Shown here: positions 13,766 to 22,622 of the stretch, piece by piece
Layout: each line of letters begins with the position of its first letter
Numbering within the stretch: position 1 is the stretch's first letter
Origin: JBPCRW01 sp050996405
Lineage (GTDB): Bacteria > Acidobacteriota > Blastocatellia > Pyrinomonadales > Pyrinomonadaceae
Direction: 5' to 3'
Length of the DNA stretch: 29,258 nucleotides
Assembly: GCA_050996405.1 (NCBI GenBank)
Contig: JBPCRW010000021.1
Span: 1-29,258 of the forward strand
Notes under the pieces: model-generated
Seen by the model: the letters and a program-made list of their open reading frames with translations, nothing else
Told to the model about the DNA's origin: nothing
Databases searched by the model: none
Made by a program: the position numbers and the translations under genes

Positions 13766-16063
13766 TTATGTGCGGATTCTCGATAAAAGATACCCGCCGA
13801 GAACGGCGAATAATGCCAGCGGACACCAGACGGCAATTTTTGGCAACAGAAGTCCGCTGCTTCCAAACTGCTCGAACACGCTCGTAATTCCCGTAAATAA
13901 AAGCCACAATCCGACGGCGTAACCGATGGTCAAAACTCTTCCCTTACGGCTCAGAGAGAGGGCGAACGGGGCGGTGAAAAGCGTCACAATCAGCGGTAGA
14001 AAAGGCGTGGCGTATTTTTTTTCGAGCGCGACGGCAAAGTTTCTCCGTTCGCTGTCGGATGCTGTGTTTTCCAACTGCTCGCGCGTGTCAGCAGAGTTTA
14101 AATGATTCGGCTTTTCGACCGTCTGATTAAAAGGATTGTAATTTTCCGTCAGGACAAAATCCGACGAAGGAATCGTTTCCGTCTGCGGAACATCGTTCGT
14201 CCAGGTTGTTTTGTCCGCGCCGCTCAAGAATCTGATGCCGCCTTTTTCCCAACTTGCCGCGTCGGTTTTGAAAATTGACTGAAGTTTTATTCCGTCCGAA
14301 GCCAGTTGATAAACCGTCAGATTGGTTACTTTGCGGCGGTCGTTTTCAGGCTGGTTGATGTCCGGCAGATTAAACGAGTAAATCCGATTTTCGCTCGCTA
14401 CCCAGTATTTACCGTTGTTTGCCGCCAGCACACCTTTATTTTTTATCTGCGCGCGGAGCGTATCTTGAATCTGATTCGTTTTCGGCAAAAGCCTCTCCTG
14501 CAATTCCCAGTTAACACAACCGATGACCATCATCAGCGCGAAACATGGGAAAAGCAGACGGTAGATGCTCTGCCCGCTGGCAGTCCAGACGACCACTTCG
14601 TTTTGCCTGGATTTAATGACGTAAGTTGCCAGCGTCGCCACCATCAGAGCCGACGGCGAAATTTGAAGATACACAAATGGAACTAGAAAAATCAGATATT
14701 TGCTCAAAAGCGAAACGCCGTGCGGGATAATTCCGGCAAATCTCCACAATTCAAACGCTGTGAAAATCGTATAAACTACGGTCAGAAATCCGACGGTCAG
14801 AAAGAAATATTTAAGCAGGTCGGAAATAATATCGAAATCCAAAATTCCGGTCGTCAGATTAGCGAGAGTATTCCTGCGGTTTATTTTTAGTCTATTCTGA
14901 AAACGTCTGAAATCTATTTTTTTAAAAAACCCGCCGATTGTCCCCGCCAGAAAAAATCTCTGTGAAAGAAAAAACCAGAATATTGCCAGACAAGTCACGA
15001 CGACCGGCAGCAAACTTGCCGTAAAGACGTTGATTGTTTCGATTCTGGCTAACTGCTCGCCCAGCAGCGCGAGCAGATAATAAACAATCAAACTCAAGAG
15101 CGCGAGAAAAATTCCGAATCCTTTTCCGCCGCGATTAAATCTCAAAATCAGTGCCGCGCCGAGCAGCGCGAAAAGCAGCGGCGTGATTGAAAGTATTATT
15201 CTACGCTGCCAGAGAATATAGGCTTCCGTTTTTTCCTTTCCGGTTTTCGATTCGGCATATTTGGAAAGTTCCGAAAGACCCAATTCTTCGGGAGTTTCTT
15301 CCGTCTTGCCGATTTGTTCGACTAGTTCCCCGCGCTTAGTTTTTATCGCAAACCGGAGATTTTCGACTTTTTCCGAAGAAAAATTACGATAGGGTTTCGC
15401 AATCGAAAATGTCGTTACAGAGGCGTTGCCGAGAACTAGTTCCGAAGTCTCACCTTCCGCGTCAATTCGTCCATTTTTTGACGTTATCAGACGCGCTTGT
15501 CCGGTATCTTTATCTTCGTTGTAAATAAAGATATTTTCCCAGGTGCCGCTCTCGATGTCGCCACTTTTGACATAAATGGTAAACCCCTGGATTTCGGTAT
15601 TGAAAACTCCGGGTTCAATCGGCGATTCGAGTTTGTAGAGAGCGGCTTGCAGCGCGACTTTGCGGGCTAACTGCGCCGCCAGCGGAACGCCTTTGAGATT
15701 GATTGAAAAGGCAAAAACGGACAATAATAATCCGAGAAAAACCACCGGCACAACAATTTGAAAATTGCCGACTCCGGCGGCGCGCACGGCAATCAATTCG
15801 CTGTCGCCCTGCATTTTTGACAACCCGATAATCACGCCGATTAAAACTGCCATCGGGCAGGTAAAGGCAATAACGTTCGGAACGAGCGCGGCGGTTAACT
15901 GCCAGACTAGGTTTGCCGGAATCTGCGTGTTAAAAAAAATGTCGGAATAACGGCTGGCTTGCTGCACGAAAAGAATCACGCTCAACAACAGCCAGACGAA
16001 AACAAAATACGGCAGTGTCGTCTGAAAAATGTATCTGGCGATTGACGGGCTGAAGCGTTTCAT
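13766..16063 (-). CDS. Fused LptF-LptG permease of the LPS export ABC transporter
   Basis: A 765-aa protein, about twice the usual ~360-aa length of LptF or LptG. Residues 1-375 form one full permease: a TM segment near 15-33, TM helices near 57-80 and 103-121, a periplasmic beta-jellyroll region (150-275, e.g. GFTIYVKSGDIESG), then three C-terminal TM helices (290-370). Residues 400-765 repeat the same plan with a second periplasmic domain (GKYWVASENRIYSFNL) and final TM helices. The coupling-helix-like segments GDSELIAVRAAGVG and SRQNEVVVWTASGQS occur once in each half. LptF and LptG pair with the ATPase LptB to drive lipopolysaccharide across the periplasm. The gene starts 11 bp after recO on the same strand. 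Confidence 0.9.
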   Translation of the reverse strand: MKRFSPSIARYIFQTTLPYFVFVWLLLSVILFVQQASRYSDIFFNTQIPANLVWQLTAALVPNVIAFTCPMAVLIGVIIGLSKMQGDSELIAVRAAGVGNFQIVVPVVFLGLLLSVFAFSINLKGVPLAAQLARKVALQAALYKLESPIEPGVFNTEIQGFTIYVKSGDIESGTWENIFIYNEDKDTGQARLITSKNGRIDAEGETSELVLGNASVTTFSIAKPYRNFSSEKVENLRFAIKTKRGELVEQIGKTEETPEELGLSELSKYAESKTGKEKTEAYILWQRRIILSITPLLFALLGAALILRFNRGGKGFGIFLALLSLIVYYLLALLGEQLARIETINVFTASLLPVVVTCLAIFWFFLSQRFFLAGTIGGFFKKIDFRRFQNRLKINRRNTLANLTTGILDFDIISDLLKYFFLTVGFLTVVYTIFTAFELWRFAGIIPHGVSLLSKYLIFLVPFVYLQISPSALMVATLATYVIKSRQNEVVVWTASGQSIYRLLFPCFALMMVIGCVNWELQERLLPKTNQIQDTLRAQIKNKGVLAANNGKYWVASENRIYSFNLPDINQPENDRRKVTNLTVYQLASDGIKLQSIFKTDAASWEKGGIRFLSGADKTTWTNDVPQTETIPSSDFVLTENYNPFNQTVEKPNHLNSADTREQLENTASDSERRNFAVALEKKYATPFLPLIVTLFTAPFALSLSRKGRVLTIGYAVGLWLLFTGITSVFEQFGSSGLLLPKIAVWCPLALFAVLGGYLLSRIRT

Positions 16064-16074
16064 GAATATGAGTA

Positions 16075-16830
16075 TTAAAGATTTGCGGCGACCAGCACTC
16101 TCTCGCCGACTGTTTCTTTGCCGAGAATATGCGCGATGATTTTTTTCAACGCGCCGGAAACCGCTCTGACCCGTTCGATTTTGCCGCTCGTGATTTCGAT
16201 AAACTTAGCGGGCGAAACCGTCTGGCTCAACATAAAAATCTGTCGTTCTTCGGGCGCGACGATGATTCCGCTGCGACTTTTCCGGCAATTCTGACAAAGC
16301 AGGTGAAAATTTATTTGCAAATTAGCGGTTTCCGTTGCCGTTAATTCTCTTTGACAGTTATCACACTTGCCCCAAAACGGCAGATAACCGGCAAGCCGCA
16401 GCAGCCAAATCTCGAAATAAAGCACAATGCTGTCAAGGCTTTGCGGATTTTCGGCGGCAGCCTCTAAACAAGCTTTCGCCATCCGGTAAAGCCTCTCATT
16501 CGGCTCGTGCGGCGGCGCGAAATCAATTAAAATATCCGTCAGATACGAAAATTTTTGCAGGAAATTCGGGTTGCTGGCTTGCTCGAAAAACGATTTTTTC
16601 ATTTCGATTTGCCGGATTGAAACCAGTTCCCTTTCTTCCTTTTGGTAAAAAGTTAAATCGACAATCGTGAATGGTTCGAGGCTGCCGCCGAAACGACTTT
16701 TCAGGCGTTTCGCGCCCTTCGCCACGCCACGCACCAAACCTTGCGCCCGCGTCAGACAAACAATAATTTTGTCCGCCTCAGCCAGCGAGTAACTTTTTAA
16801 AATCAAACTTTCGGTTTCAACTAAAGCCAT
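16075..16830 (-). CDS. recO: DNA repair protein RecO
   Basis: A 251-aa protein of normal RecO length when started at the ATG at 16830 (MALVETESLILKSYSLAEADK); a good AAGGA lies just before it. The N-terminal OB-fold shows KSYSLAEADKIIVCLTRAQG and VRGVAKGAKRLKSRFGG; the zinc site is C156-x2-C159 and C179-x2-C182 (CDNC and CQNC). RecO anneals single strands and, with RecR, loads RecA at SSB-coated gaps. Its start is 13 bp after the end of the 57-aa membrane protein gene, and its end is 11 bp before lptFG, so it belongs to the same leftward operon. Confidence 0.95.
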   Translation of the reverse strand: MALVETESLILKSYSLAEADKIIVCLTRAQGLVRGVAKGAKRLKSRFGGSLEPFTIVDLTFYQKEERELVSIRQIEMKKSFFEQASNPNFLQKFSYLTDILIDFAPPHEPNERLYRMAKACLEAAAENPQSLDSIVLYFEIWLLRLAGYLPFWGKCDNCQRELTATETANLQINFHLLCQNCRKSRSGIIVAPEERQIFMLSQTVSPAKFIEITSGKIERVRAVSGALKKIIAHILGKETVGERVLVAANL

Positions 16831-16843
16831 GTACCATTTCCTT

Positions 16844-17017
16844 CTATTTCCAGGGAATAAAATAAAAAATCCACGCCAGAACCAGACTGACGACGACAAA
16901 CTGCACAAAAACTTTTACACCATATAACACCCTGGTTCTGACATCGCCGGTCGAGAAAACTCCGAAAGCGGCAGCCGTAAAAAAAGCAAAGCCGATTAAA
17001 TACAAAAAATGAATCAT
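16844..17017 (-). CDS. 57-aa small membrane protein
   Basis: The ATG at 17017 overlaps the stop of the upstream DUF6677-like gene (ATGA), which fixes the start; the longer in-frame extension lies in that gene in another frame. The product begins MIHFLYLIGFAFFTAAAFGVF and ends VVVSLVLAWIFYFIPWK, giving two hydrophobic helices joined by a short polar loop with basic residues (STGDVRTRVLYGVK). No family recognised. Translational coupling suggests that it works with the preceding membrane protein. A GAAGGA motif for recO follows directly. Confidence 0.75.
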   Translation of the reverse strand: MIHFLYLIGFAFFTAAAFGVFSTGDVRTRVLYGVKVFVQFVVVSLVLAWIFYFIPWK

Positions 17018-17394
17018 TCCTTTCTCCCCTGCGAAATATCTACGGCATCCATCGCGGCAAGATAATTCAGCAATCCGGCAACTTCCAGAAATCTGCCGCC
17101 ATATTCGAAGGTCGCCCATGAAGCCGCATTCGCCGGAGGATTTTGAGCTAAAAACCAATTAATCAAAAAACCCAGCCCGTTGCCGAATTTGGCAAAAATA
17201 TCTAACAGGTAAAGTAAAAAGCCGTCTTTGAAACCGTAGCCCGGATAATACGCGCCGCCGCTGGCGATACCGATGATAAACATCGCCCAAATAACAATAC
17301 CGATAATTAAACCGCGCCGCCACGCTCCCTGTTTTACATGCCCGACTCCCGGCAGAAACCAGGAAATCAAAGCTATTATTATAGAATTACTCAT
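17014..17394 (-). CDS. DUF6677-like small membrane protein
   Basis: A 126-aa protein if started at the ATG at 17394 (MSNSIIIALISWFLPGVGHVKQG). The pattern WFLPGVGHVKQGAWRRGL followed by a hydrophobic helix (IGIVIWAMFIIGIASGGAYY) resembles DUF6677, a family of small membrane proteins I associate with acidobacteria; it is also reminiscent of TM2-type proteins with a Pro-Gly-x-Gly-His turn. A second hydrophobic stretch (GNGLGFLINWFLA) follows. The tail is soluble. An alternative start 18 codons upstream exists (MSTIRHLNKEIKKNRR), a basic segment that is less like the family. The stop overlaps the next start. Function unknown. Confidence 0.7.
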   Translation of the reverse strand: MSNSIIIALISWFLPGVGHVKQGAWRRGLIIGIVIWAMFIIGIASGGAYYPGYGFKDGFLLYLLDIFAKFGNGLGFLINWFLAQNPPANAASWATFEYGGRFLEVAGLLNYLAAMDAVDISQGRKE

Positions 17395-17523
17395 TGTTAC
17401 CCGCCTGTTTTTCTTAATCTCTTTATTTAAATGTCTGATTGTCGACAATTTAAAATCGACTTAACAATCTTCAGCTAAATTATTGATTGTAAAACGATAA
17501 AATATCTAGAAAACACTTTAGGT

Positions 17524-18711
17524 TCAATACAAAAGATATTTTTCGCGTATTTCTTTAAAACCTTTTAAATCTTCGTTCCAGGATTTTTCGATTTCACCCA
17601 GCTCAATTCCCTGTTCAAAGGCTTCGCGTAATTTAGTCGAACCGTGAATCACGTCAAACGGATTTCGGTCATAAACATATTCGTATGGCGGAACTTTCCA
17701 TTTAAAATCATCTGGATACATATCGAAAATCGTCTTCGACATGGCTATTCCGGTAATGACGGGTTTGAAAACTTCCCGGTCGGTGACGTGTATAAATACG
17801 CCGCCGCAGGCTTTCCCTGCAAATTTCTGGAACGTCGGCATAAATTCGACGGCTCGAAAAATTACGCCGCCAAGTTGAAGTTGATTCAAATGGTCGGCGA
17901 GTTCTTTGGAATTTATAAAAGAAGCTCCGATGATTTCAAACGGTCTGGTTGTGCCGCGTCCTTCGGAAACCTGTGTTCCTTCAAAATAGACCGTTCCGGG
18001 AAAAACAACCGCCGTATCGTTAGTCGGCATATTCGGCGAGGGCATTACCCAGGGAGCGTCCGTTTCGTCATAAAAATCTCCGCGCGACCACTCATCCATT
18101 ACCACAACTTCCAACTCGCAATTGATTGAAAATTCAACATTAAACAATTTTGCGAGTTCTCCGGCTGTCAACCCGTGACGCATCGGAATCGGATACATTC
18201 CGACAAAAGATTCATGACCGATTTCCAAAATGTTACCTTCAACATCCCTTCCGTTTATAGGGTTAGGTCGGTCAAGCACGAACATTTTTTTTCCATATTT
18301 GGCACAAGCCCGCATCGCGTTTGCCATCGTATAAATAAATGTATAGACGCGACAGCCAACATCCTGTAAATCAAATACTAAAGCATCCAAACCTGATGTC
18401 ATACTTTCAGTCGGTTCGCGGGTTTCGCTATATAAAGAATAGATTGGTCGCTTCGTTATTTTATCCGTCGCGTGAGATGTCTCGACCATGTTATCCTGCA
18501 CGTCGCCGCGGATACCGTGCTGCGGTCCGAAAAGCGCAGCCAGATTTATTTCTGGATGTTCAAAAAATAAATCCGCCGCGTGCCGAAACTCGTGATTGAC
18601 CGTCGCCTGATTGCAAATCAAACCGACGCGCAAATCGCCAAAGTATTTTTTAGGATTTTCTAAAACCTTTTCTAATCCGAGTTTAACCGGCTTGCGTTGA
18701 AGTTTTACCAT
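17524..18711 (-). CDS. namZ: NamZ-type exo-beta-N-acetylmuramidase (DUF1343)
   Basis: A 395-aa protein with the DUF1343 (PF07075) pattern: VGLICNQATVNHEFRH, LFGPQHGIRGDVQDNM, DALVFDLQDVGCRVYTFIYT, VLDRPNPING, PWVMPSPNMP and FEGTQVSEGRGTTRPFE. NamZ removes MurNAc from the non-reducing end of peptidoglycan fragments, feeding amino-sugar recycling. I see no clear signal peptide, so the location (cytoplasm or exported without a classic signal) is unsettled. The start follows the stop of the amidotransferase-like gene by 8 bp, giving a two-gene operon. Some homologues are secreted; here the basic N-terminus (MVKLQRKPVKLGLEKV) argues against it. Confidence 0.9.
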   Translation of the reverse strand: MVKLQRKPVKLGLEKVLENPKKYFGDLRVGLICNQATVNHEFRHAADLFFEHPEINLAALFGPQHGIRGDVQDNMVETSHATDKITKRPIYSLYSETREPTESMTSGLDALVFDLQDVGCRVYTFIYTMANAMRACAKYGKKMFVLDRPNPINGRDVEGNILEIGHESFVGMYPIPMRHGLTAGELAKLFNVEFSINCELEVVVMDEWSRGDFYDETDAPWVMPSPNMPTNDTAVVFPGTVYFEGTQVSEGRGTTRPFEIIGASFINSKELADHLNQLQLGGVIFRAVEFMPTFQKFAGKACGGVFIHVTDREVFKPVITGIAMSKTIFDMYPDDFKWKVPPYEYVYDRNPFDVIHGSTKLREAFEQGIELGEIEKSWNEDLKGFKEIREKYLLY

Positions 18712-18719
18712 AGATTATT

Positions 18720-19427
18720 TTATCTGCATTTTTCGATAAACAATTCAAAGATTTTGCGCGATAAATCTTCAGTCTTCCAATTAACTTCGGGATGCCATTG
18801 AACGCCTAAAACAAAATGATTTTGGCGCGTATCTTCGATGCATTCAACCACTCCGTCTTTTGCCCGCGCCGTGATTTTCAAATTCTTTCCGGCTTCTTTT
18901 ACCGATTGATGATGCGAAGAATTAACTTTAACATTTTTTGATGTTATTAGACTCGATAAAACGCTTTCTTTTTCGACCTCAATCGAATGCGAATTTCGGT
19001 CGAGCGGCGCAAGCTGCGAATGCTGCAAGGAATTCGCAACTTGCGATTCGATGTCCTGTATCAAACTTCCGCCGCGCGAAACATTCAAAACCTGCATCCC
19101 GAAACAAATTCCCAAAACCGGCAAATTTCTCTTTTCGGCTTCCTCTAAAACCATTAAATCCGTTTCATCTTTTTCCGTTATGACGCGACCGAGTTTTGGG
19201 TGCGGCTCTTCGTCGTAACGCAAAGGTTCGACATCCGTATCACATCCCGGCAGCAGAATTCCGTCCAGATTTTTGACGGCTTCGGCAATATATTTTTTAT
19301 CGGGAATAAGACTTAAATGAAACGGAATCGCGCCTAATCCGGCAAGTGCCTCGCTGTAATCGCATCCTAAATAAAAACGGCGTGTAGGAAGTTCCAGACG
19401 CATCGTAATTCCGATTTTCGGTTTCAT
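18720..19427 (-). CDS. Class I glutamine-amidotransferase-like hydrolase (peptidase C26 / gamma-glutamyl-GABA hydrolase family)
   Basis: A 235-aa protein with MKPKIGITMRLELPTRRF at the start. The nucleophile is C108 in GICFGMQ, and the catalytic His and Glu are H212 and E214 in VQWHPE. LDGILLPGCDTDVEPLRY and SRGGSLIQDI are family blocks. Members hydrolyse gamma-glutamyl amide bonds, as in PuuD. Because the gene is tightly followed by namZ, a gamma-D-glutamyl bond in a peptidoglycan fragment is a plausible substrate, but this is inference. A longer frame begins at 19445; the start at 19427 is chosen from alignment to the conserved KIGIT strand. It is divergent from hslV with an 83-bp gap. Confidence 0.85.
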   Translation of the reverse strand: MKPKIGITMRLELPTRRFYLGCDYSEALAGLGAIPFHLSLIPDKKYIAEAVKNLDGILLPGCDTDVEPLRYDEEPHPKLGRVITEKDETDLMVLEEAEKRNLPVLGICFGMQVLNVSRGGSLIQDIESQVANSLQHSQLAPLDRNSHSIEVEKESVLSSLITSKNVKVNSSHHQSVKEAGKNLKITARAKDGVVECIEDTRQNHFVLGVQWHPEVNWKTEDLSRKIFELFIEKCR

Positions 19428-19510
19428 AAACTTTACAATGTTCAACCAAAAACCCCGCGTCTGTCAATTTGAGCATTTCAGCCGAAACCTTTATCATAAA
19501 ATTTTGCTTT

Positions 19511-20041
19511 ATGAAGATACGTTCGACAACCGTCCTGCTCGTGCAGAAAGACGGAAAACTTGCGATGGCGGGCGACGGGCAGGTCACGCTGGGCGAAACC
19601 GTCATTAAGGGAAACGCCCGAAAGGTGCGCCGTATTTACAACAACAAAGTGCTGGTCGGATTTGCCGGAGCGACCGCCGATGCTTTTTCGCTGCTCGCGC
19701 GTTTCGAGACTAAATTGGAACAATATCAGGGACAGCTTGAACGCGCCGCTATTGAATTAAGCAAAGACTGGCGCACGGACAAAATTCTGCGCCATCTCGA
19801 AGCGTTGCTGATTGTAGCCGACGCGACCAATGCGTTTCTGATTTCCGGCAAAGGCGATGTCATTTCATCCGACGAAGGGCTTTTGTCGGTCGGTTCGGGC
19901 AGCATGTATGCGCTGGCGGCGGCGCGCGCTCTAAAAAAGCACACCGCTCTTTCGGCGAAGGAAATTGCCGAAGAATCTTTGCGAATTGCCGGAGAAATCT
20001 GTATTTATACAAACTCCAGCATTATTGTCGAAGAAATTTGA
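19511..20041 (+). CDS. hslV: ATP-dependent protease subunit HslV (ClpQ)
   Basis: A 176-aa proteasome-like subunit. Start placed at ATG 19511 (MKIRSTTVLLVQKDGKLAMAGDGQ). Removal of the first five residues would expose Thr6, aligned with catalytic Thr1 of HslV. GDGQVTLGETVIKGNARKVRR, GFAGATADAFSLLARFE, SKDWRTDKILRHLEALL and the end AGEICIYTNSSIIVEEI are typical. Twelve subunits form the proteolytic chamber capped by HslU, whose gene begins 54 bp later. There is no clear Shine-Dalgarno. A TTGAGC at 19469 with TATCAT 17 bp downstream would be a fair promoter but would leave an almost leaderless message. Confidence 0.95.
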   Translation: MKIRSTTVLLVQKDGKLAMAGDGQVTLGETVIKGNARKVRRIYNNKVLVGFAGATADAFSLLARFETKLEQYQGQLERAAIELSKDWRTDKILRHLEALLIVADATNAFLISGKGDVISSDEGLLSVGSGSMYALAAARALKKHTALSAKEIAEESLRIAGEICIYTNSSIIVEEI

Positions 20042-20095
20042 TTCCGATATTTTGAAAATAACGATTACTAAAATTTTTAGTTTTACACAAATATA

Positions 20096-21490
20096 ATGCC
20101 GATTTATTTAAGCGGAGATGTTAGAGACGCTCCGAAACAACCGAAACTTGACGATTTAACGCCGCGCGAGATTGTCGCCGAACTGGATAAATATGTGGTC
20201 GGGCAGACCGCCGCTAAACGCGCCGTCGCCGTCGCGCTTCGTAATCGCATCCGCCGACAGAAACTTCCGCCGGAAATTGCCCGCGACGTTTTGCCAAAAA
20301 ATATTTTGATGATTGGCTCGACGGGAGTCGGAAAAACCGAAATCGCGCGGCGGCTTGCAAGGCTCGCCAATTCGCCTTTTATCAAAATTGAAGCCTCAAA
20401 ATTTACAGAGGTCGGCTATGTCGGACGCGATGTCGAGAGTATGATTCGGGAACTGGCGGAGTTGTCGGTTGAAATGACAAAACAGGCGGCTTTCGAGGAA
20501 GTCCGAGGACGCGCCGAGCAAAATATCGAGGAGAAAATTCTGGACATCTTGCTTCCGTCGTCAAGTTATTCCGCAAATTTCGATGATGAAAATCAACCTG
20601 AAAAGGTTAACCGCACCCGCGAAAAACTTCGTGAACAATTGAAAAGTGGCGAACTCGACGAACGTCCGGTTGAAATCGAGGTGCAGGAACGCGGAACGCC
20701 GATGATTGATATTGTCGGCGGACAGGGCATGGAAGAAATGGGCGTAAATTTCGGGGATATGCTCGGAAATATGTTCCCGAAAAAAACCAAGCGGCGGAAG
20801 ATAAAAATTGCCGAAGCTCACAAATATCTCTTGCGCGAGGAACAGGAAAATTTAATCGATATGGACGCTGTCACGCGCGCGGCAATTGAAAAGGTCGAAA
20901 ATTCAGGAATTATTTTTCTGGATGAAATTGACAAAATTGCCGGGCGCGAAAACGGTTCAGGCTCGCCCGATGTTTCGCGCGAAGGCGTGCAGCGCGACCT
21001 TTTGCCGATTGTCGAAGGAACGACCGTCAACACGCGCTATGGAATGATTAGCACCGAGCATATTCTTTTTATCGCCGCCGGTGCTTTCCATGTTTCCAAG
21101 CCTTCGGATTTAATTCCTGAAATTCAAGGGAGATTCCCGATTAGAGTTGAGTTAGAACCCTTAACCATCGAAGACCTTAAGCGCATCTTAATCGAACCTA
21201 AGAATTCGCTTATTAAGCAGTATCAACTACTGCTTAAGACTGAAGACATTGACTTAAACGTAACCGAAGACGCAATTCAAACAATCGCCGAGATGACCGC
21301 CGAAATCAATCAAAACACAGAAGATATAGGCGCACGGCGGCTTCATACCCTGCTGGAAAAACTTCTCGAAGAAATCAGTTTTCTCGGAAGCGAAATTGAA
21401 AATAAAGCCCAAAAAGTCGATGCGGACTACGTCAGAGACCGTCTCGCGGATTTGGTTAAAAACCAGGATTTGAGCCAGTATATTTTGTAG
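20096..21490 (+). CDS. hslU: ATP-dependent protease ATPase subunit HslU (ClpY)
   Basis: A 464-aa AAA+ unfoldase. The start region LTPREIVAELDKYVVGQTAAKRAV is typical. Walker A is GSTGVGKT (residues 74-81), the pore loop region GYVGRDVES follows (about 107-115), Walker B is IIFLDEID (272-279), and GRFPIRVELEPL is the sensor region. Residues ~120-240 are the intermediate domain that contacts substrate. The protein ends LSQYIL, the C-terminal tail that inserts into HslV and triggers it. It is co-directional with hslV and almost certainly co-transcribed. Confidence 0.97.
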   Translation: MPIYLSGDVRDAPKQPKLDDLTPREIVAELDKYVVGQTAAKRAVAVALRNRIRRQKLPPEIARDVLPKNILMIGSTGVGKTEIARRLARLANSPFIKIEASKFTEVGYVGRDVESMIRELAELSVEMTKQAAFEEVRGRAEQNIEEKILDILLPSSSYSANFDDENQPEKVNRTREKLREQLKSGELDERPVEIEVQERGTPMIDIVGGQGMEEMGVNFGDMLGNMFPKKTKRRKIKIAEAHKYLLREEQENLIDMDAVTRAAIEKVENSGIIFLDEIDKIAGRENGSGSPDVSREGVQRDLLPIVEGTTVNTRYGMISTEHILFIAAGAFHVSKPSDLIPEIQGRFPIRVELEPLTIEDLKRILIEPKNSLIKQYQLLLKTEDIDLNVTEDAIQTIAEMTAEINQNTEDIGARRLHTLLEKLLEEISFLGSEIENKAQKVDADYVRDRLADLVKNQDLSQYIL

Positions 21491-21546
21491 CATTATTCAA
21501 CCGCTTAAGTGGAGTTTAAGTCTATTAAAAAACAAACAAAGATTTA

Positions 21547-22617
21547 ATGATTAAAACAATATTAACGTTTACTTTATCTGCTTTGCTTATCCTTAGCGGA
21601 TGTGGCAAAAGAAAACCGCCATTGCCGCCGATTGAGCGCGTTCCGCAGCGCGTCGAAATCTCAGGCTTTCAGCGCGGCAATAAAGTTAATCTCGTTTGGA
21701 CAATGCCCGCCCGCAACGCGCCCGGCGGCAGCGTCCTCAATATCAGCCGCGCCGATATTTACAGGCTGGCTGAACCTGTTAATTCGACAATTTCTTTAAC
21801 TGAAGACGAATTTGCTTCGCGCAGTAATTTGATTGCTTCTCTTCCAATTACAGATGCCGACTTTGCGCGGAAACAACTAAAATTCACAGACGAACTGGAA
21901 TTTGCGGGGCAGCCCGTCCGTCTTCGCTACGCCATCCGTTTTGTCAATGACTCCGGTCAAAAAGCCGCTTTTTCCAATTTTTTACTGATAGAGCCGACAG
22001 CTAAAGTCGCATCCGCCCCTTCCAACGTTTCCGCGAAAGTTTCACAGAACGCGATTTTGTTGGACTGGAAATCTCCTGAAACAAATGTGGACGGCTCGAA
22101 ACCGGCGAATATTCTCGGCTATAATATTTATCGAAGTTCTTCGGAGAATGAAACCGCCGGACTTTTAAATAAAACTCCGGTTACGAAAACAGAGTTTGCC
22201 GACGAGTTTTTTGATTTTAAGACAAGATATTTTTATTTTGTCCGCGCGGTTTCGTTGGGAAATAACGGCGAGCCGGTCGAGAGCGCGGAGTCTAACATAA
22301 TTGAAGTATCGCCGAAAGACACATTTGCGCCATCCGCGCCGACGGCGATTACGATTGCCGCCGCGCCTTCGAGCCTTTCGATTTTCTTTGCCGTCAATCC
22401 CGAAAAAGACGTTGCCGGTTACCGGATTTACCGCTCGGAAAACCCGGATCTGACGAAAACGGGCTGGCAGCTTTTGACCAAAGAATTGCTGACGACCAAC
22501 ACTTTCCAAGATACCAGAGTTGAATCCGGCAAAACTTATTATTATTATCTGACGGCGGTTGATACTGCCGGAAACGTTAGTGAACCTTCGGAAGTCGTCT
22601 CCGAAACCGCTCCATAA
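21547..22617 (+). CDS. Lipoprotein with fibronectin type III domains
   Basis: A 356-aa exported protein. The N-terminus MIKTILTFTLSALLILSGCGK has a signal peptide with lipobox LSGC, with C19 as the lipidated residue. It is followed by a proline-rich linker (KRKPPLPPIERVPQ). At least two FN3 domains can be seen, about 155-255 and 260-355, each with an IYRS strand (GYNIYRSSSENE; GYRIYRSENPD) and a closing YYYLTAVD or FYFVRAVS strand. Residues 30-150 may be a third, diverged one. It follows hslU by 56 bp and precedes the FAH-family gene by 5 bp. Expected to sit at the periplasmic face or outer membrane and bind protein or glycan; no ligand can be inferred. Confidence 0.85.
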   Translation: MIKTILTFTLSALLILSGCGKRKPPLPPIERVPQRVEISGFQRGNKVNLVWTMPARNAPGGSVLNISRADIYRLAEPVNSTISLTEDEFASRSNLIASLPITDADFARKQLKFTDELEFAGQPVRLRYAIRFVNDSGQKAAFSNFLLIEPTAKVASAPSNVSAKVSQNAILLDWKSPETNVDGSKPANILGYNIYRSSSENETAGLLNKTPVTKTEFADEFFDFKTRYFYFVRAVSLGNNGEPVESAESNIIEVSPKDTFAPSAPTAITIAAAPSSLSIFFAVNPEKDVAGYRIYRSENPDLTKTGWQLLTKELLTTNTFQDTRVESGKTYYYYLTAVDTAGNVSEPSEVVSETAP

Positions 22618-22622
22618 AAACT

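Noticed and set aside
16831..17158. Extended N-termini of RecO and of the 57-aa protein
   Set aside because: The extra residues are out-of-frame readings of neighbouring genes; the chosen starts have family match, a Shine-Dalgarno, or an ATGA overlap.
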